From NCBI GenBank assembly GCA_004353515.1, contig SMNZ01000002.1, positions 1-64,000 on the forward strand: 64,000 nucleotides of DNA. The letters run 5' to 3'. The translations under genes and the position numbers were made by a program. The stretch's first letter is position 1, and each line of letters opens with the position of its first letter. Shown piece by piece: positions 6,874 through 15,480 of the stretch. The notes below the pieces were generated by a model. The model was not told the origin of the DNA, did not search any database, and saw only the letters and a list, made by a program, of their open reading frames with translations. This DNA comes from Alteromonadaceae bacterium M269 (GTDB taxonomy: Bacteria > Pseudomonadota > Gammaproteobacteria > Enterobacterales > Alteromonadaceae).

Positions 6874-6890
6874 AAGATAAACGTAGCAGT

Positions 6891-8186
6891 CTAATCTGCT
6901 TGCACCTGAAAGGCTATTTTACTCAACCATTTATGGCGCTGTTCAAGCGTTGAGCCAGAACCGTATTTAGGCCGATAAAACTTATGTCCCATCAGTTCAG
7001 CCTGTATTTTATCGGGTGCTTCTATCGCTGTGAGCCTGTCTTGAAAGCAGTGCCTTAGAGAGTAGAGTGTATGTTCAGGTGAGGGCAGCACTTTATTTTC
7101 CCTAAACCACTTTCCAATCTCATTTGATAGGTGGTCGGGACGTGTGGCATATTCAGGGAAGCCTTTCGGCAACTGTTTAAAGGCAAAAAGTGAACTGCCA
7201 ACTAAGGGTATAATGCGCTCACTTTGAGGCGTTTTAAGTTTGCGAATATCATTAGGCTGTATTTTGATATAGGGAATAACGCTATCTAAGGAGATTTCTC
7301 CGGCATTAGCGTCTAAACCTGTCAGCTCACTAATGCGCGCGCCAGTATCAGCCATGGCACAGATAAACAACCAGTGTAGCGGATTGATATCTTTTAACTT
7401 CTCTTTATTTAATAACGTGCCTTGAACAAAGTCAGGCTCAAATGAGCGTCTTGTCGAGCCAAATGAGCCTTGTATGGTTAACCGTTCAAAGAGCTTTTGT
7501 ATCGGTATGTCCAGCCGCAGGTTGTCACTGACTAGCTGAATAACGGCGCGAACATGAATAAAATCCTTGTTAGCACTAGCAGGTTTTAAGCCCTCTGCTT
7601 GAAGCCGCTCAAGCCACCAGTCTTTGAAATCAAGCACATCATCACGTGTTAATTCATCAATGGATTTATCACCAATAACACTGATAAAGTTTTTGACAGC
7701 CTTAATACGTGGATTTTTCCATTTACGCACCTGATTGTCTGATTTACCCAGTGTTTTGTCTTTGCTCAACGACCAGTATTTAACAAGTGTTTTTGAGAGG
7801 GTTAATTCAGGCTTTTTTGAGCCACCTAAAAGCACATCAGTCAGACTTGTTGACGCTATTTCTGTTGCGATGGATGAGCGCTTTAAAATCTCCGCAAGCT
7901 CTTGGTTGGCTATTTCTTCTGCACTTTGGTATTTCATCTTGCTGACTTTATTCATCATAAGCGCTGTCTGGTAAACGTGGTCTACTTTGTGCCCTTCTTT
8001 GCCAAGTTCACTCCAATAGGCTTGTAAGTGCTGATTAATCAGCGTCGCTCGCTGTTCCGCCATATCCAATGAATCAGTCTTGAGAGAGACTTGGACAACC
8101 TTTGCTCCATGTTCGTTTTGAATATCCAGTGGCACACGTCTCACATAGTGATACTTACGCCCACGTTTTTTCACATATTTCATCAT
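6891..8186 (-). CDS. tyrosine recombinase / integrase (DUF6538-type N-terminus)
   Basis: This is the integrase of the element. The start is placed at the first of two ATGs near 8186, behind GGAAGGG; an upstream extension to 8345 has no integrase-like content. The N-terminus (VKKRGRKYHYVRRVP) matches the domain typical of this integrase group. Catalytic landmarks are Arg in DTGARISELTGL, a Lys region before SERIIPLV, LYSLRHCFQDRL (the box-II Arg; Tyr stands where many have His), MGHKFYRPKYGSG with His and the likely nucleophile Tyr. It catalyses integration and excision at att sites. It points left, into the element, so an att site probably lies right of 8190. Confidence 0.9.
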   Translation of the reverse strand: MMKYVKKRGRKYHYVRRVPLDIQNEHGAKVVQVSLKTDSLDMAEQRATLINQHLQAYWSELGKEGHKVDHVYQTALMMNKVSKMKYQSAEEIANQELAEILKRSSIATEIASTSLTDVLLGGSKKPELTLSKTLVKYWSLSKDKTLGKSDNQVRKWKNPRIKAVKNFISVIGDKSIDELTRDDVLDFKDWWLERLQAEGLKPASANKDFIHVRAVIQLVSDNLRLDIPIQKLFERLTIQGSFGSTRRSFEPDFVQGTLLNKEKLKDINPLHWLFICAMADTGARISELTGLDANAGEISLDSVIPYIKIQPNDIRKLKTPQSERIIPLVGSSLFAFKQLPKGFPEYATRPDHLSNEIGKWFRENKVLPSPEHTLYSLRHCFQDRLTAIEAPDKIQAELMGHKFYRPKYGSGSTLEQRHKWLSKIAFQVQAD

Positions 8187-8200
8187 CCTTAAACCCTTCC

Positions 8201-8470
8201 ATGTAGTGCAATGCGTATGACATTTTGTAGGACAAAATATATGATTTACCATGAGGTGTAGTCGGTGTGATGTCAATGATAATGAGGTTAAGTGACTGTA
8301 ATGTATGCCATAAAATAAGCCACGGCAGTCATGCAAAACGCGCAAAAATGGCGGACACGGAGAAATTCATTATGAAAATATATAACTCGTAAATAATTGT
8401 TAAATAATGATTATTAGAAATTTCTTATATTAAATGTAGTACAACGTGTACTGACAAATGTAGTGCAATT
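8201..8470. repeat. TGTAGTRCAA repeats and dyad upstream of the integrase
   Basis: ATGTAGTGCAAT occurs at 8201 and 8458, and ATGTAGTACAAC at 8434. A related TGTAGGAC is at about 8227. The 8434 copy is part of a dyad, AGTACA at 8438-8443 and TGTACT at 8447-8452. The right-hand copies are 24 bp apart. They resemble the TGTARGAC-type repeats at 638-747 read on the other strand. They may be integrase arm sites or binding sites of an element regulator. Confidence 0.45.
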
Positions 8471-8498
8471 TTGATGGAAATTTTGTGAAGAAAGTGTT

Positions 8499-8507
8499 TG
8501 TGGATAA
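8499..8507 (-). other. perfect DnaA-box match
   Basis: TGTGGATAA is the reverse complement of the consensus DnaA box TTATCCACA. It lies in an AT-rich stretch between the integrase and the next gene. One 9-mer can occur by chance, so its role is open. Confidence 0.3.
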
Positions 8508-8555
8508 CTTTATTTTTATGCACTTGATAGCAATCATTTTTTGATAGTCCGAGAG

Positions 8556-9356
8556 CTACTTCACTCTATGAAGCCTGAAATCTGATGGTTCTATAGGATA
8601 GCCTTTATGATAAGAATACATGTGCCCCGACAGAGTTGAGCAGGTTGTTTGATGTAGTATTAGCTTATTGGCAAATGTAGCGTGACTAGTCGAAATGACA
8701 ATCTCATTTCCAGTAACTGAAATATCACTCTCGTCAAAATAGGTTTCGTTCGTTATTGAGCTTCCATTCACGAATAGCACAAATTCAGATTTATCATTAT
8801 GGCGAACATCAAGCGCAACAAGTTGAGTTCTTTCTCTAATTCTTATAGTGCCAACCCACAGACCGGATAAACCCTCTCGCTCTTCGTCAACACGAGATAT
8901 AGCTCTATCCTTGTATTTTTCAACAAACTCCCGAATGGTGGATTTCCCAGTCTTTTTATCCAGTTGGTATGTCTGGGTCAGAACTGCACGATTATTATTA
9001 TCAACATTTATTTCTAATACGTTGAGTGAATCCTCTAAATGTGGTGTGGCTATCATCCGAATACTAGAATTTGGATCGTTATTGTTCTTAATCTCTAAAG
9101 TACATTCTGACATACCGCAGGAAATGTTTTCATTGGAAAAGGAGTGACTTTGGCCTTTCCTGAAGGCGCTGGCTAAATGACCGTTATATAACTTATGTTC
9201 ACCGCTTTCTGACAACACTAAAAGATAGTAACCATAATCGCTGATACCTTCCCACATACCATAACCCAGCTCTAGATGCTTATTTTCGCCCGTGGCTGCT
9301 AAGGAATCGGTCGCGAAAACTGCCACAAAAAAAGAGAGAAAAACTACTTTAAACAT
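8556..9356 (-). CDS. hypothetical exported protein
   Basis: The start is the ATG at 9354-9356, which gives a clean Sec signal peptide (MFKVVFLSFFVAVFATDSLA, cut before ATGENK); the longer frame to 9461 adds unlikely residues. The mature part is about 245 aa of mostly predicted beta structure (GYYLLVLSESGEHKLYNG, LSGLWVGTIRIRERTQLVALD, SEFVLFVNGSS). Two Cys near CGMSEC may form a disulfide. No family is recognised. It may be the first host gene outside the element, or its last gene. Confidence 0.65.
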   Translation of the reverse strand: MFKVVFLSFFVAVFATDSLAATGENKHLELGYGMWEGISDYGYYLLVLSESGEHKLYNGHLASAFRKGQSHSFSNENISCGMSECTLEIKNNNDPNSSIRMIATPHLEDSLNVLEINVDNNNRAVLTQTYQLDKKTGKSTIREFVEKYKDRAISRVDEEREGLSGLWVGTIRIRERTQLVALDVRHNDKSEFVLFVNGSSITNETYFDESDISVTGNEIVISTSHATFANKLILHQTTCSTLSGHMYSYHKGYPIEPSDFRLHRVK

Positions 9357-9571
9357 TATTATTCGATGTGTTTTAAAATCCAGTACGTCATTGTAATGCC
9401 TGGCGAACATTTTTATCAAACAAGAGCTTACGAAAGTTAGATAAAGAGGGGATAAAGGCATAGTATTCTTTCAGTTCAGTTAGAGTATATTACGATGAGG
9501 TTAGCTATCAATTATTGATTTATATTGAGTACTCTCAACTAGCGCAAAATTTGGAGTTTACGATGTATGCG

Positions 9572-9859
9572 TCATAGGTGAGCTTCTTTTGTAGATATTT
9601 TCCTCACATATTCGCGAAGCTCATTGCGTTTTTGCAAACCTTGTAGCTCATTATGTACACGTTCAAATATAGGCAAATAGATGTCTCCGTGTTCTTCGAT
9701 GATGTTAGCTAGCTCCAAGAGACATCGCTTTAACGTGGTTTCATTGATAGGTATTTCTCTATCCCAATCGATATTTGATAGCTGAAAATCATCTTTCTGC
9801 TGGTGTATGATGGTATGCATGGTTGCTTCAACATTCCAACTCTCATCTTCTATCATCAC
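9572..9859 (-). CDS. hypothetical cytoplasmic protein
   Basis: A 95-aa acidic, helical protein. The GTG at 9857-9859 has GGAGG at 7-nt spacing; an ATG follows directly. The stretch TLKRCLLELANIIEEHGDIYLPIFERVHNELQGL looks like two amphipathic helices. No signal peptide, no membrane segment and no known family. Confidence 0.6.
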   Translation of the reverse strand: MMIEDESWNVEATMHTIIHQQKDDFQLSNIDWDREIPINETTLKRCLLELANIIEEHGDIYLPIFERVHNELQGLQKRNELREYVRKISTKEAHL

Positions 9860-9902
9860 AGCTACACCTCCAAATCCAAAACCACCTTAGACAGAGAATG
9901 AA

Positions 9903-10022
9903 CGTCTCGCGCTCCTGCATTGCCCTAATTACATACATCCATGTATTAATGCTTCGCTTTCGACAACTGTTCCTGGATTGTTCTAATTGCGTATGTCCTT
10001 CATCTATGGAGTCGAGCGGCGA
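9903..10022 (-). repeat. dispersed chromosomal repeat, copy 1
   Basis: On the minus strand this region reads GCTCGACTCCATAGATGAAG, then CAATTAGAACAATCCAGGA, then CAGTTGTCGAAAGCGAAGC, then a second, shorter version of the same module (GTAATTAGGGCAATGCAGGAG). A related sequence lies on the plus strand at 46589-46690. A 67-codon frame across it is spurious. A REP-like element adjoins it at 10046-10072. Confidence 0.65.
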
Positions 10023-10045
10023 ATAACCCTTTAAGCTTGTCACCA

Positions 10046-10072
10046 TTCGCGGACAAGTCCGGTTTCTACAGG
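10046..10072. repeat. REP-like element
   Basis: TTCGCGGACAAGTCCGG followed by TTTCTACAGG matches the REP theme seen at 15.3, 17.1, 19.1 and 46.7 kb. It sits just downstream of the GGDEF-EAL gene. Confidence 0.6.
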
Positions 10073-10086
10073 GGCGAGGGATTGTT

Positions 10087-11961
10087 CTACTTAATTAAAA
10101 CTTCAAACTCGTTCGTAGGTAAGGGTTTATGGAAATAAAAACCTTGCGCTATGTCTGCGCCTTGTTTTTTAACAAATTCCAAAGCTGGTTCATCTTCTAT
10201 ACCCTCAGCAATAACGCTTAATTCGAGGTTTTTTCCGACCTGAATAATACTACGAGCAATGGCTGCATTTTTCGGGTTTTCAGTCACTTCTTTCAAGAAG
10301 CGTTTATCGACTTTGAGATAATCGAATGGCAGGGACTGCAAGCTATCAAAGGATGCATAACCCGACCCGAAGTCATCCAATGCAAACCTAATCCCCATTT
10401 CACGGATTTGCTGCATAATGCGACTGACTTGCTTCTTATCCTCTAAAAACAAAGACTCAGTCACTTCCAAAATAATCTGAGAAGGCTCAATGCAATGCTT
10501 CTCAAGACAACTTTGAATTCGGGTTAACAACTCAGTATCCATAAACTCGCGTGGAGAAAGGTTCACCGCAATGCAAATATGCCTATATCCCGCAAGGTTC
10601 CAATCGCTTAACGCTTTACAAACCTTGTCGAACACATAATGTCCAATTTTATTGATCAGATTAGACTGCTCTGCCAAAGGGATAAATTGATCTGGTGCGA
10701 TAACTCGTCCTTGCTTATCAATCCATCTCACCAGAGCTTCGGCTGAATATATCTCGTTTGTATCCAGCGAAATTTTGGGTTGGAAATAAACCGCTAACTG
10801 TTCTTCTTCAATGGCTAAATGCAGTTCACGCTCCATTTCAAGCTGATACAAGGCTCTGGATTCAAGATCACTGCTGAAGAAGTGATAGGTATTCTTGCCT
10901 TGCTTCTTAGCGCGGTACATCGCCATATCTGCTTTTCGGATCAGTGCTTTGGGATCGGCATCATCCGACGGGTAATTACTAATACCGATACTGCTGGAGA
11001 TGTAGTGCTTCCGGCCTTTGAGTGTAATAGGCTGAGCAATCACATCACACAACTTCTGAGCTAGTTGAGCAAGGTCGGCCTGGTGTCTAACATCTTCAAT
11101 GATCAAAACGAACTCATCGCCACCGTGTCGCGATAGGGTATCTTGTTCACGCAGGGTGTTCCGCAGGCGTTGTGCAACCTCAATTAAAACGCGATCACCT
11201 TCCTCATGGCCTTCAGAGTCGTTTACTTTTTTAAAGTTATCTAAATCGATAAACATTACCGCCAACTGCTTATTGTTGCGATGGCAAAGCTGAATAGCGT
11301 GGTTAAGCCGGTCGATTAAAAGGTGTCGATTAGGTAGCGCCGTTAAAGCATCGTGAAAAGCTTGATATTGGATCAGCTCTTCATTCTTTTTATGTTCAGT
11401 CACATCGCGCAAGCACCAAACTCTTCCCACGAGTTTATCGAGTTGCTTTTGAGCCGAAGAGTGATATTCCAGAATTCGACCGTCCTTAAACTCTAGGTGA
11501 CCTTCAAGATCTTGCAGCGGATCATTCTTTAAACTAGATGCCATTGAACGCAGCTTTTCAGGGTAGGAAAGTTGGCCGCTGATAGCATGCCAGGGCTTTT
11601 CATCCTTTTGAGCGAGCGTGTCGATAAGCGCTTGGCCCATTTGGTTTTGATTGATGAGATTCCCCTCATTATCAAATACCAAAATATACTCACCCGTAGC
11701 ATCAAAGGTAGCTTTTAGCATGGCGACTGACTGCTGCAATTGCTGCTGAATGCTGGCGAGTTCTTCAACCTGTTGCTTAAGTGTATCGTTGCGCTCATTT
11801 AACTCTTTGGATGTTACAAACAAAGAGTTCTCTAATATTTCGAGCTCTTGTTCATTTTGCCCGTAAGCATCCGAGACGGCGCTAAGCAGCTGTTGTAGCT
11901 CCTCAATTCGGTCAAAACCTGCAAGGTAGCGAGTAATTTGTCGCTTAAGTAGACTGTGCAT
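10087..11961 (-). CDS. PAS-GGDEF-EAL cyclic-di-GMP enzyme
   Basis: A 624-aa protein: a coiled-coil N-terminus (residues 20-85), a PAS-like sensor (85-190), GGDEF with HGGDEF at 279-284, and EAL with EAL at 408-410 followed by the usual ExxxR pattern and the DDFGSGYASFDSL and KVDKRF blocks. Both signature motifs are intact, so it may make and break c-di-GMP. No membrane segment is seen. Its ATG lies 9 nt after the stop of the FIST gene with no clear ribosome binding site, which suggests translational coupling. The FIST protein probably supplies the sensory input. Confidence 0.9.
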   Translation of the reverse strand: MHSLLKRQITRYLAGFDRIEELQQLLSAVSDAYGQNEQELEILENSLFVTSKELNERNDTLKQQVEELASIQQQLQQSVAMLKATFDATGEYILVFDNEGNLINQNQMGQALIDTLAQKDEKPWHAISGQLSYPEKLRSMASSLKNDPLQDLEGHLEFKDGRILEYHSSAQKQLDKLVGRVWCLRDVTEHKKNEELIQYQAFHDALTALPNRHLLIDRLNHAIQLCHRNNKQLAVMFIDLDNFKKVNDSEGHEEGDRVLIEVAQRLRNTLREQDTLSRHGGDEFVLIIEDVRHQADLAQLAQKLCDVIAQPITLKGRKHYISSSIGISNYPSDDADPKALIRKADMAMYRAKKQGKNTYHFFSSDLESRALYQLEMERELHLAIEEEQLAVYFQPKISLDTNEIYSAEALVRWIDKQGRVIAPDQFIPLAEQSNLINKIGHYVFDKVCKALSDWNLAGYRHICIAVNLSPREFMDTELLTRIQSCLEKHCIEPSQIILEVTESLFLEDKKQVSRIMQQIREMGIRFALDDFGSGYASFDSLQSLPFDYLKVDKRFLKEVTENPKNAAIARSIIQVGKNLELSVIAEGIEDEPALEFVKKQGADIAQGFYFHKPLPTNEFEVLIK

Positions 11962-11970
11962 TAGCGGAAT

Positions 11971-13101
11971 TTAACTTTTCTCAGACAACAAGGTAATGGT
12001 CATAGTCTGGTTATGCAGACCGCATCGTCCCAGTTTGACGAGAGGGGATATCTCGCCATAAGAGTAAAACCCTGCCATTGGGCAGTGGCCTAGCACATCG
12101 GCTACAACTTCCAGTTCTTCTTCGGTTCTTTGATCTAACACTAACCGACGACCCACACAGCTGATCAAAATAGCTAAATCAGGAGCCATGTTCTCAAACT
12201 TAGTTAGAGCGAGATTAGCCGCGCCATGAGCACCATCAACGAGGTTCTCATAGTTAGCCCGCATAAGCTGACAGATCGCGCCTTCCGGCATATTTCCAGC
12301 GAAGGTCATAGATTGGTTTTCTTGATCAACAGACAGTATGGTTCTAACAACCGCTTCTTTTTCACCAGGTAACGTGAGTGCCAATGGGAACAGCAGGGCA
12401 GAAGCGGGGAGTTCAGCAGCGTATTTGCCTAAAAAGCTCTTATAAAGTTGCAGTGCTGGTTGGCCGTCGATTTCATATAAGACGTTGGCTTCTGATTTAG
12501 TGATACGGCGGTCAGGCCCGAAGGTTTTCCATCCACCTAAATGGCCATGCCCCACTTCAATTGCAGAGCCGTAAAAACCAACAAGGATAACCTTTCCTTC
12601 ACAGGCATCTTGGTTACGCCAGACCATGGTTTGGTTAAAATCAAAACCATCACCCGCTAAACCGCCTGTCGCCATTACATCTTCTGGCAACAGTTCACTA
12701 ATACCATTAATTAAATCACTACCGTTAACCAGTTGACCGTCTGACAAAATAAAGACGTGTTTTAAATCTTGGATAGGTAGGTCAGCCATTAAACTCTTGG
12801 CTAACGCAGTGCTGTTTTCAAAATCCTGAACGTTTTTATCAACAACCTGAATGGGGGTGTTTTCAAATTCTATAGCCGTTAAGCTTATTGAATCCGTATA
12901 AAGCTCAACATTGTGGATCTCTCCACTGGTTGTACAGCCAATTATTTCAGCAGATGGAAAGGCACTTTCTAGTTGCTGCCTTATTTCTTCTTGCCCTATT
13001 AATGTTCTATCACCAAAAGCTAAAACAAGCTGCGCTTGATTGCTTTCCGGCAACGCTTCTAACCAGGCTCCATCTCTAAATGCAGACTGAAACAATTTCA
13101 T
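11971..13101 (-). CDS. FIST-domain sensory protein
   Basis: The start is the ATG at 13099-13101 (MKLFQSAFRD), behind GGGG; the longer frame adds a non-conserved tail. The roughly 376 aa comprise a FIST N domain (QLVLAFGDRTL, EIIGCTTSGEIH, HVFILSDGQLVNGSDLINGI, ATGGLAGDGFDF) and a FIST C domain (TFAGNMPEGAICQLMR, ALILISCVGRRLVL-like, GFYSYGEISPL). FIST domains bind small ligands, proposed to be amino acids, and are coupled to signalling enzymes. Here the partner is the GGDEF-EAL protein encoded next. Confidence 0.88.
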   Translation of the reverse strand: MKLFQSAFRDGAWLEALPESNQAQLVLAFGDRTLIGQEEIRQQLESAFPSAEIIGCTTSGEIHNVELYTDSISLTAIEFENTPIQVVDKNVQDFENSTALAKSLMADLPIQDLKHVFILSDGQLVNGSDLINGISELLPEDVMATGGLAGDGFDFNQTMVWRNQDACEGKVILVGFYGSAIEVGHGHLGGWKTFGPDRRITKSEANVLYEIDGQPALQLYKSFLGKYAAELPASALLFPLALTLPGEKEAVVRTILSVDQENQSMTFAGNMPEGAICQLMRANYENLVDGAHGAANLALTKFENMAPDLAILISCVGRRLVLDQRTEEELEVVADVLGHCPMAGFYSYGEISPLVKLGRCGLHNQTMTITLLSEKS

Positions 13102-13642
13102 ACACAACCCCGCTACTACAAACCAAGAGGCTAACTTTAACCCTATGATAGCCAACTAATTTTAGATATGTATTTCAACTTTAGGATAATAAGCTCATAA
13201 ACACACACAAATAAAAAAGCGAAGAACGATTTTTTGTTTCAAATGTATGGATTACTGAACAAGCGTTTCTCCCTCAGTGAATATCCTGTGTATGAGACTG
13301 AGCACACTTAAAGCGTTCAAAATATACGCAGAAATTTACCATAGACTTTAGTATAGGTAGGGGGAATTATTGAGTTGGAATTAGGGCGTTCAGGAATTTT
13401 TGACCTAATGAATTAACTCCTTGTAGGAGCGTACTTTAGTAGCGAAAAGGGAATTTGCCAATACACCCAGACCCAAGCTTAAACTTGAATGGGTAAATAA
13501 AATTATCTAGAGTGGCGCTGATAATATCTGCTGAGCAAGGATTGTAGATAAAAGCTCATTCCATACTCTGCACCAATCCTCAAAACACTCTAAGAAAAGA
13601 TCTACTAAGAATATAAAAACGAGAAACAAGGAACGCTAAACA
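13102..13642. other. intergenic region with one REP-like element
   Basis: TTGTAGGAGC followed by GTACTTTAGTAGCGAA lies at 13421-13446, an element that recurs at 14557-14581. No gene is seen. The left part holds the FIST promoter and the right part that of the membrane protein at 13643. Confidence 0.5.
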
Positions 13643-14536
13643 TTGGAGAATCAAAGTAAAACGGATGTGCTGTTGATGCAGCGGAAAAGTGATAAAGAAA
13701 AATCTCTGAAACTACCATTTAAAATTTCATCACTAAGAGTCTTTTTATTGGGCTTTGTAGCTACAGTAGCCACCTATACACACTTTTTTGGTGTCAGTTA
13801 TTTCAGTAGTAAAATGAGTGCTGCAGGTTTTGAAGGAGTCGTGTTGGACTTAACAACAGGGCAATCTCTGTATTACGCGCTTGAAGGTTATAATCGAGGC
13901 TTAGTTTTATTGATGGAGTCGATTATGTCCGTCAACCCGTTTATTGGTGTTCTTAGTGTTTTTGTTGGTGGCGGCATATTTTATGGTTTTCGCAAAAAGC
14001 TATTCCAAGATTTTATTGGCTTCTTTTTACTAAGGCCTCTTGCGCCGAATGAACAAAACAATACTAACCCTGAACCAAAAACTTGGTGGGTTATAACGAA
14101 AAATGTATTGATAGCAATCTTTTCAATTGCTTGGAGCTACTACGTTTTATTCTTTACTACCTTTTTCAGTATTATCTTAATTGGTTTGTTTGTCGCCTTT
14201 ATGAGTTTAGGAAAGGATGCAGGAACACTCGAAGGAAATAAACTGGTCTCTCCTAGCTTGTGTAGAACTATAGATTGGGAAGGTAAAGATAAAGAAATTG
14301 ATAAAGTTCTAGGTTGTCGCATCAGTGTGTTAAATAACGGTTTAACGCTGACAGGCGTTCGTTTATACAAGAGCGAAAGCACTGAATACCTTGTGACAAA
14401 CGATGGTGCTTACGAAATTAGTAATGGCCAAATCGTTACCTGTAGAGCTTTTAATTTTGCACCTTCGGAAAAGAAGCGCACGGTCTCGAAGTGTCGTTCT
14501 AAGTCTGGGATATTTAAGAAGACACCATCAAAATAA
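13643..14536 (+). CDS. hypothetical membrane protein
   Basis: A 297-aa protein with hydrophobic segments near residues 32-48 (VFLLGFVATVATYTHFF), 95-110, and 150-185 (NVLIAIFSIAWSYYVLFFTTFFSIILIGLFVAF). The N-terminus is basic, and a C-terminal soluble domain of about 100 aa carries CRTIDW, LGCRISVLN and VTCRAF. No family is recognised. The TTG start has AAGGA about 10 nt upstream; the next ATG is residue 12. Confidence 0.6.
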   Translation: MENQSKTDVLLMQRKSDKEKSLKLPFKISSLRVFLLGFVATVATYTHFFGVSYFSSKMSAAGFEGVVLDLTTGQSLYYALEGYNRGLVLLMESIMSVNPFIGVLSVFVGGGIFYGFRKKLFQDFIGFFLLRPLAPNEQNNTNPEPKTWWVITKNVLIAIFSIAWSYYVLFFTTFFSIILIGLFVAFMSLGKDAGTLEGNKLVSPSLCRTIDWEGKDKEIDKVLGCRISVLNNGLTLTGVRLYKSESTEYLVTNDGAYEISNGQIVTCRAFNFAPSEKKRTVSKCRSKSGIFKKTPSK

Positions 14537-14556
14537 CAACACGGCTGTTGTTTTAC
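14535..14556 (+). terminator. rho-independent terminator
   Basis: AACAAC at 14535-14540 pairs with GTTGTT at 14547-14552 around ACGGCT, and is followed by T-rich sequence. It begins at the stop codon of the membrane-protein gene. Confidence 0.5.
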
Positions 14557-14581
14557 TGTAGGAGCGTACTTTAGTAGCGAA
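14557..14581. repeat. REP-like element
   Basis: TGTAGGAGCGTACTTTAGTA followed by GCGAA, the same element as at 13421-13446. GTAGGAGC is the reverse complement of the GCTCCTAC core of the other REP copies. Confidence 0.6.
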
Positions 14582-14714
14582 CTTGTGACTAGGCCACTGT
14601 TTATCTGCGGTAATAAAATTTTACATTTATTGGGTCAAATAAATTACCTTTGTTAGCTGCCTGTACCTATACTCAACAGGGATTTTCATTGTTCAGAGTA
14701 TGAGGGAATCAGTT

Positions 14715-15302
14715 ATGCGTACTATCAGTACAATTGTAGACAACGGTGAAGTAACACCGTCAATTAAAGAGACATTCGGTAAAGTTCAGGAAGCCTTGCA
14801 GGCGCCTTTTACGCCCCATTTTTTCCAGGTTTGGGCGGTTTCAGAAGAGTCATTAGAAGGCATTTGGCCAGTGATGAGACATATCTTAACGAGCGGTAAG
14901 GTAAGTCGAAAGCTGAAAGAGATGATATTCGTCGCTATCTCATCGTTTAAAGGTTGTAACTATTGTCAGTCGGCGCATCATGCGTTTTGTTTGAGTATTG
15001 GTGTGACGGCAGAGCAGATTGACGATTTGATCAATCAATACACTGCACCGACAGCATCACCCAAAGAGAAAGCGGCCATTGATTTTGCCATGAGGTTGGC
15101 GCGTGATCCGCATTCATCGTCTGAAGATGATTTTATTGAATTGCGAGGTCATGGTTTTTCAGATGAAGAAGTCATGGAGATTATCGCGATGTCGGGTATG
15201 GGTGTTTTCTATACGCATTTAGCGAACGCGACCAAGATTGTTGTTGATTCAGGGTTTAAGAAAAAGATTGAGTCGTCACGAACGGAAGCTGCTGAGGCTT
15301 AA
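14715..15302 (+). CDS. AhpD-like carboxymuconolactone decarboxylase family protein
   Basis: The ATG at 14715 has AGGGA at 7-nt spacing, better than the ATG at 14700. The protein is about 195 aa and has the AhpD redox motif: Glu in KEMIFVAISS, then GCNYCQSAHH, which supplies CxxC and the following His. Proteins with this motif act as alkyl-hydroperoxide reductases or thiol-disulfide partners in peroxide stress. A second helical repeat (AAIDFAMRLARDPHSSSEDDF) is typical of the peroxidase-related subgroup. It is a single gene with no operon partner. Confidence 0.85.
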   Translation: MRTISTIVDNGEVTPSIKETFGKVQEALQAPFTPHFFQVWAVSEESLEGIWPVMRHILTSGKVSRKLKEMIFVAISSFKGCNYCQSAHHAFCLSIGVTAEQIDDLINQYTAPTASPKEKAAIDFAMRLARDPHSSSEDDFIELRGHGFSDEEVMEIIAMSGMGVFYTHLANATKIVVDSGFKKKIESSRTEAAEA

Positions 15303-15312
15303 CTAAGAGTGT

Positions 15313-15480
15313 GGTTCGCGGGCAAGCCCAGCTCCTACAGTGGGAATGTTCAATTGCAGAATGGTTCCCGAGCAAGCTCTGCTCCTACAGGAAGGTGTTG
15401 TGTTTTGTAGGAGCTGGATTTATCCACGAAAAGGGGGCTTAGTTGAAGAGTGGTTCGCGGGCAAGCCCGGCTCCTACAAG
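15313..15480. repeat. REP cluster
   Basis: Four elements: GGTTCGCGGGCAAGCC…CTCCTACAG at 15313, GGTTCCCGAGCAAGCT…CTCCTACAGG at 15363, the inverted TGTAGGAGCTGGATTTATCC at 15406, and a further direct copy at 15452-15478. Alternating orientations make large hairpins. The last copy runs into the stop codon of the neighbouring gene. Confidence 0.75.

Noticed and set aside
8346-8555. tRNA gene as the integration target
   Set aside because: No cloverleaf-like arms or CCA end were seen; the sequence is AT-rich.
9843-10046. Short frames on both strands in 9823-10046
   Set aside because: They cross a dispersed repeat that also occurs in a non-coding place at 46.6 kb.
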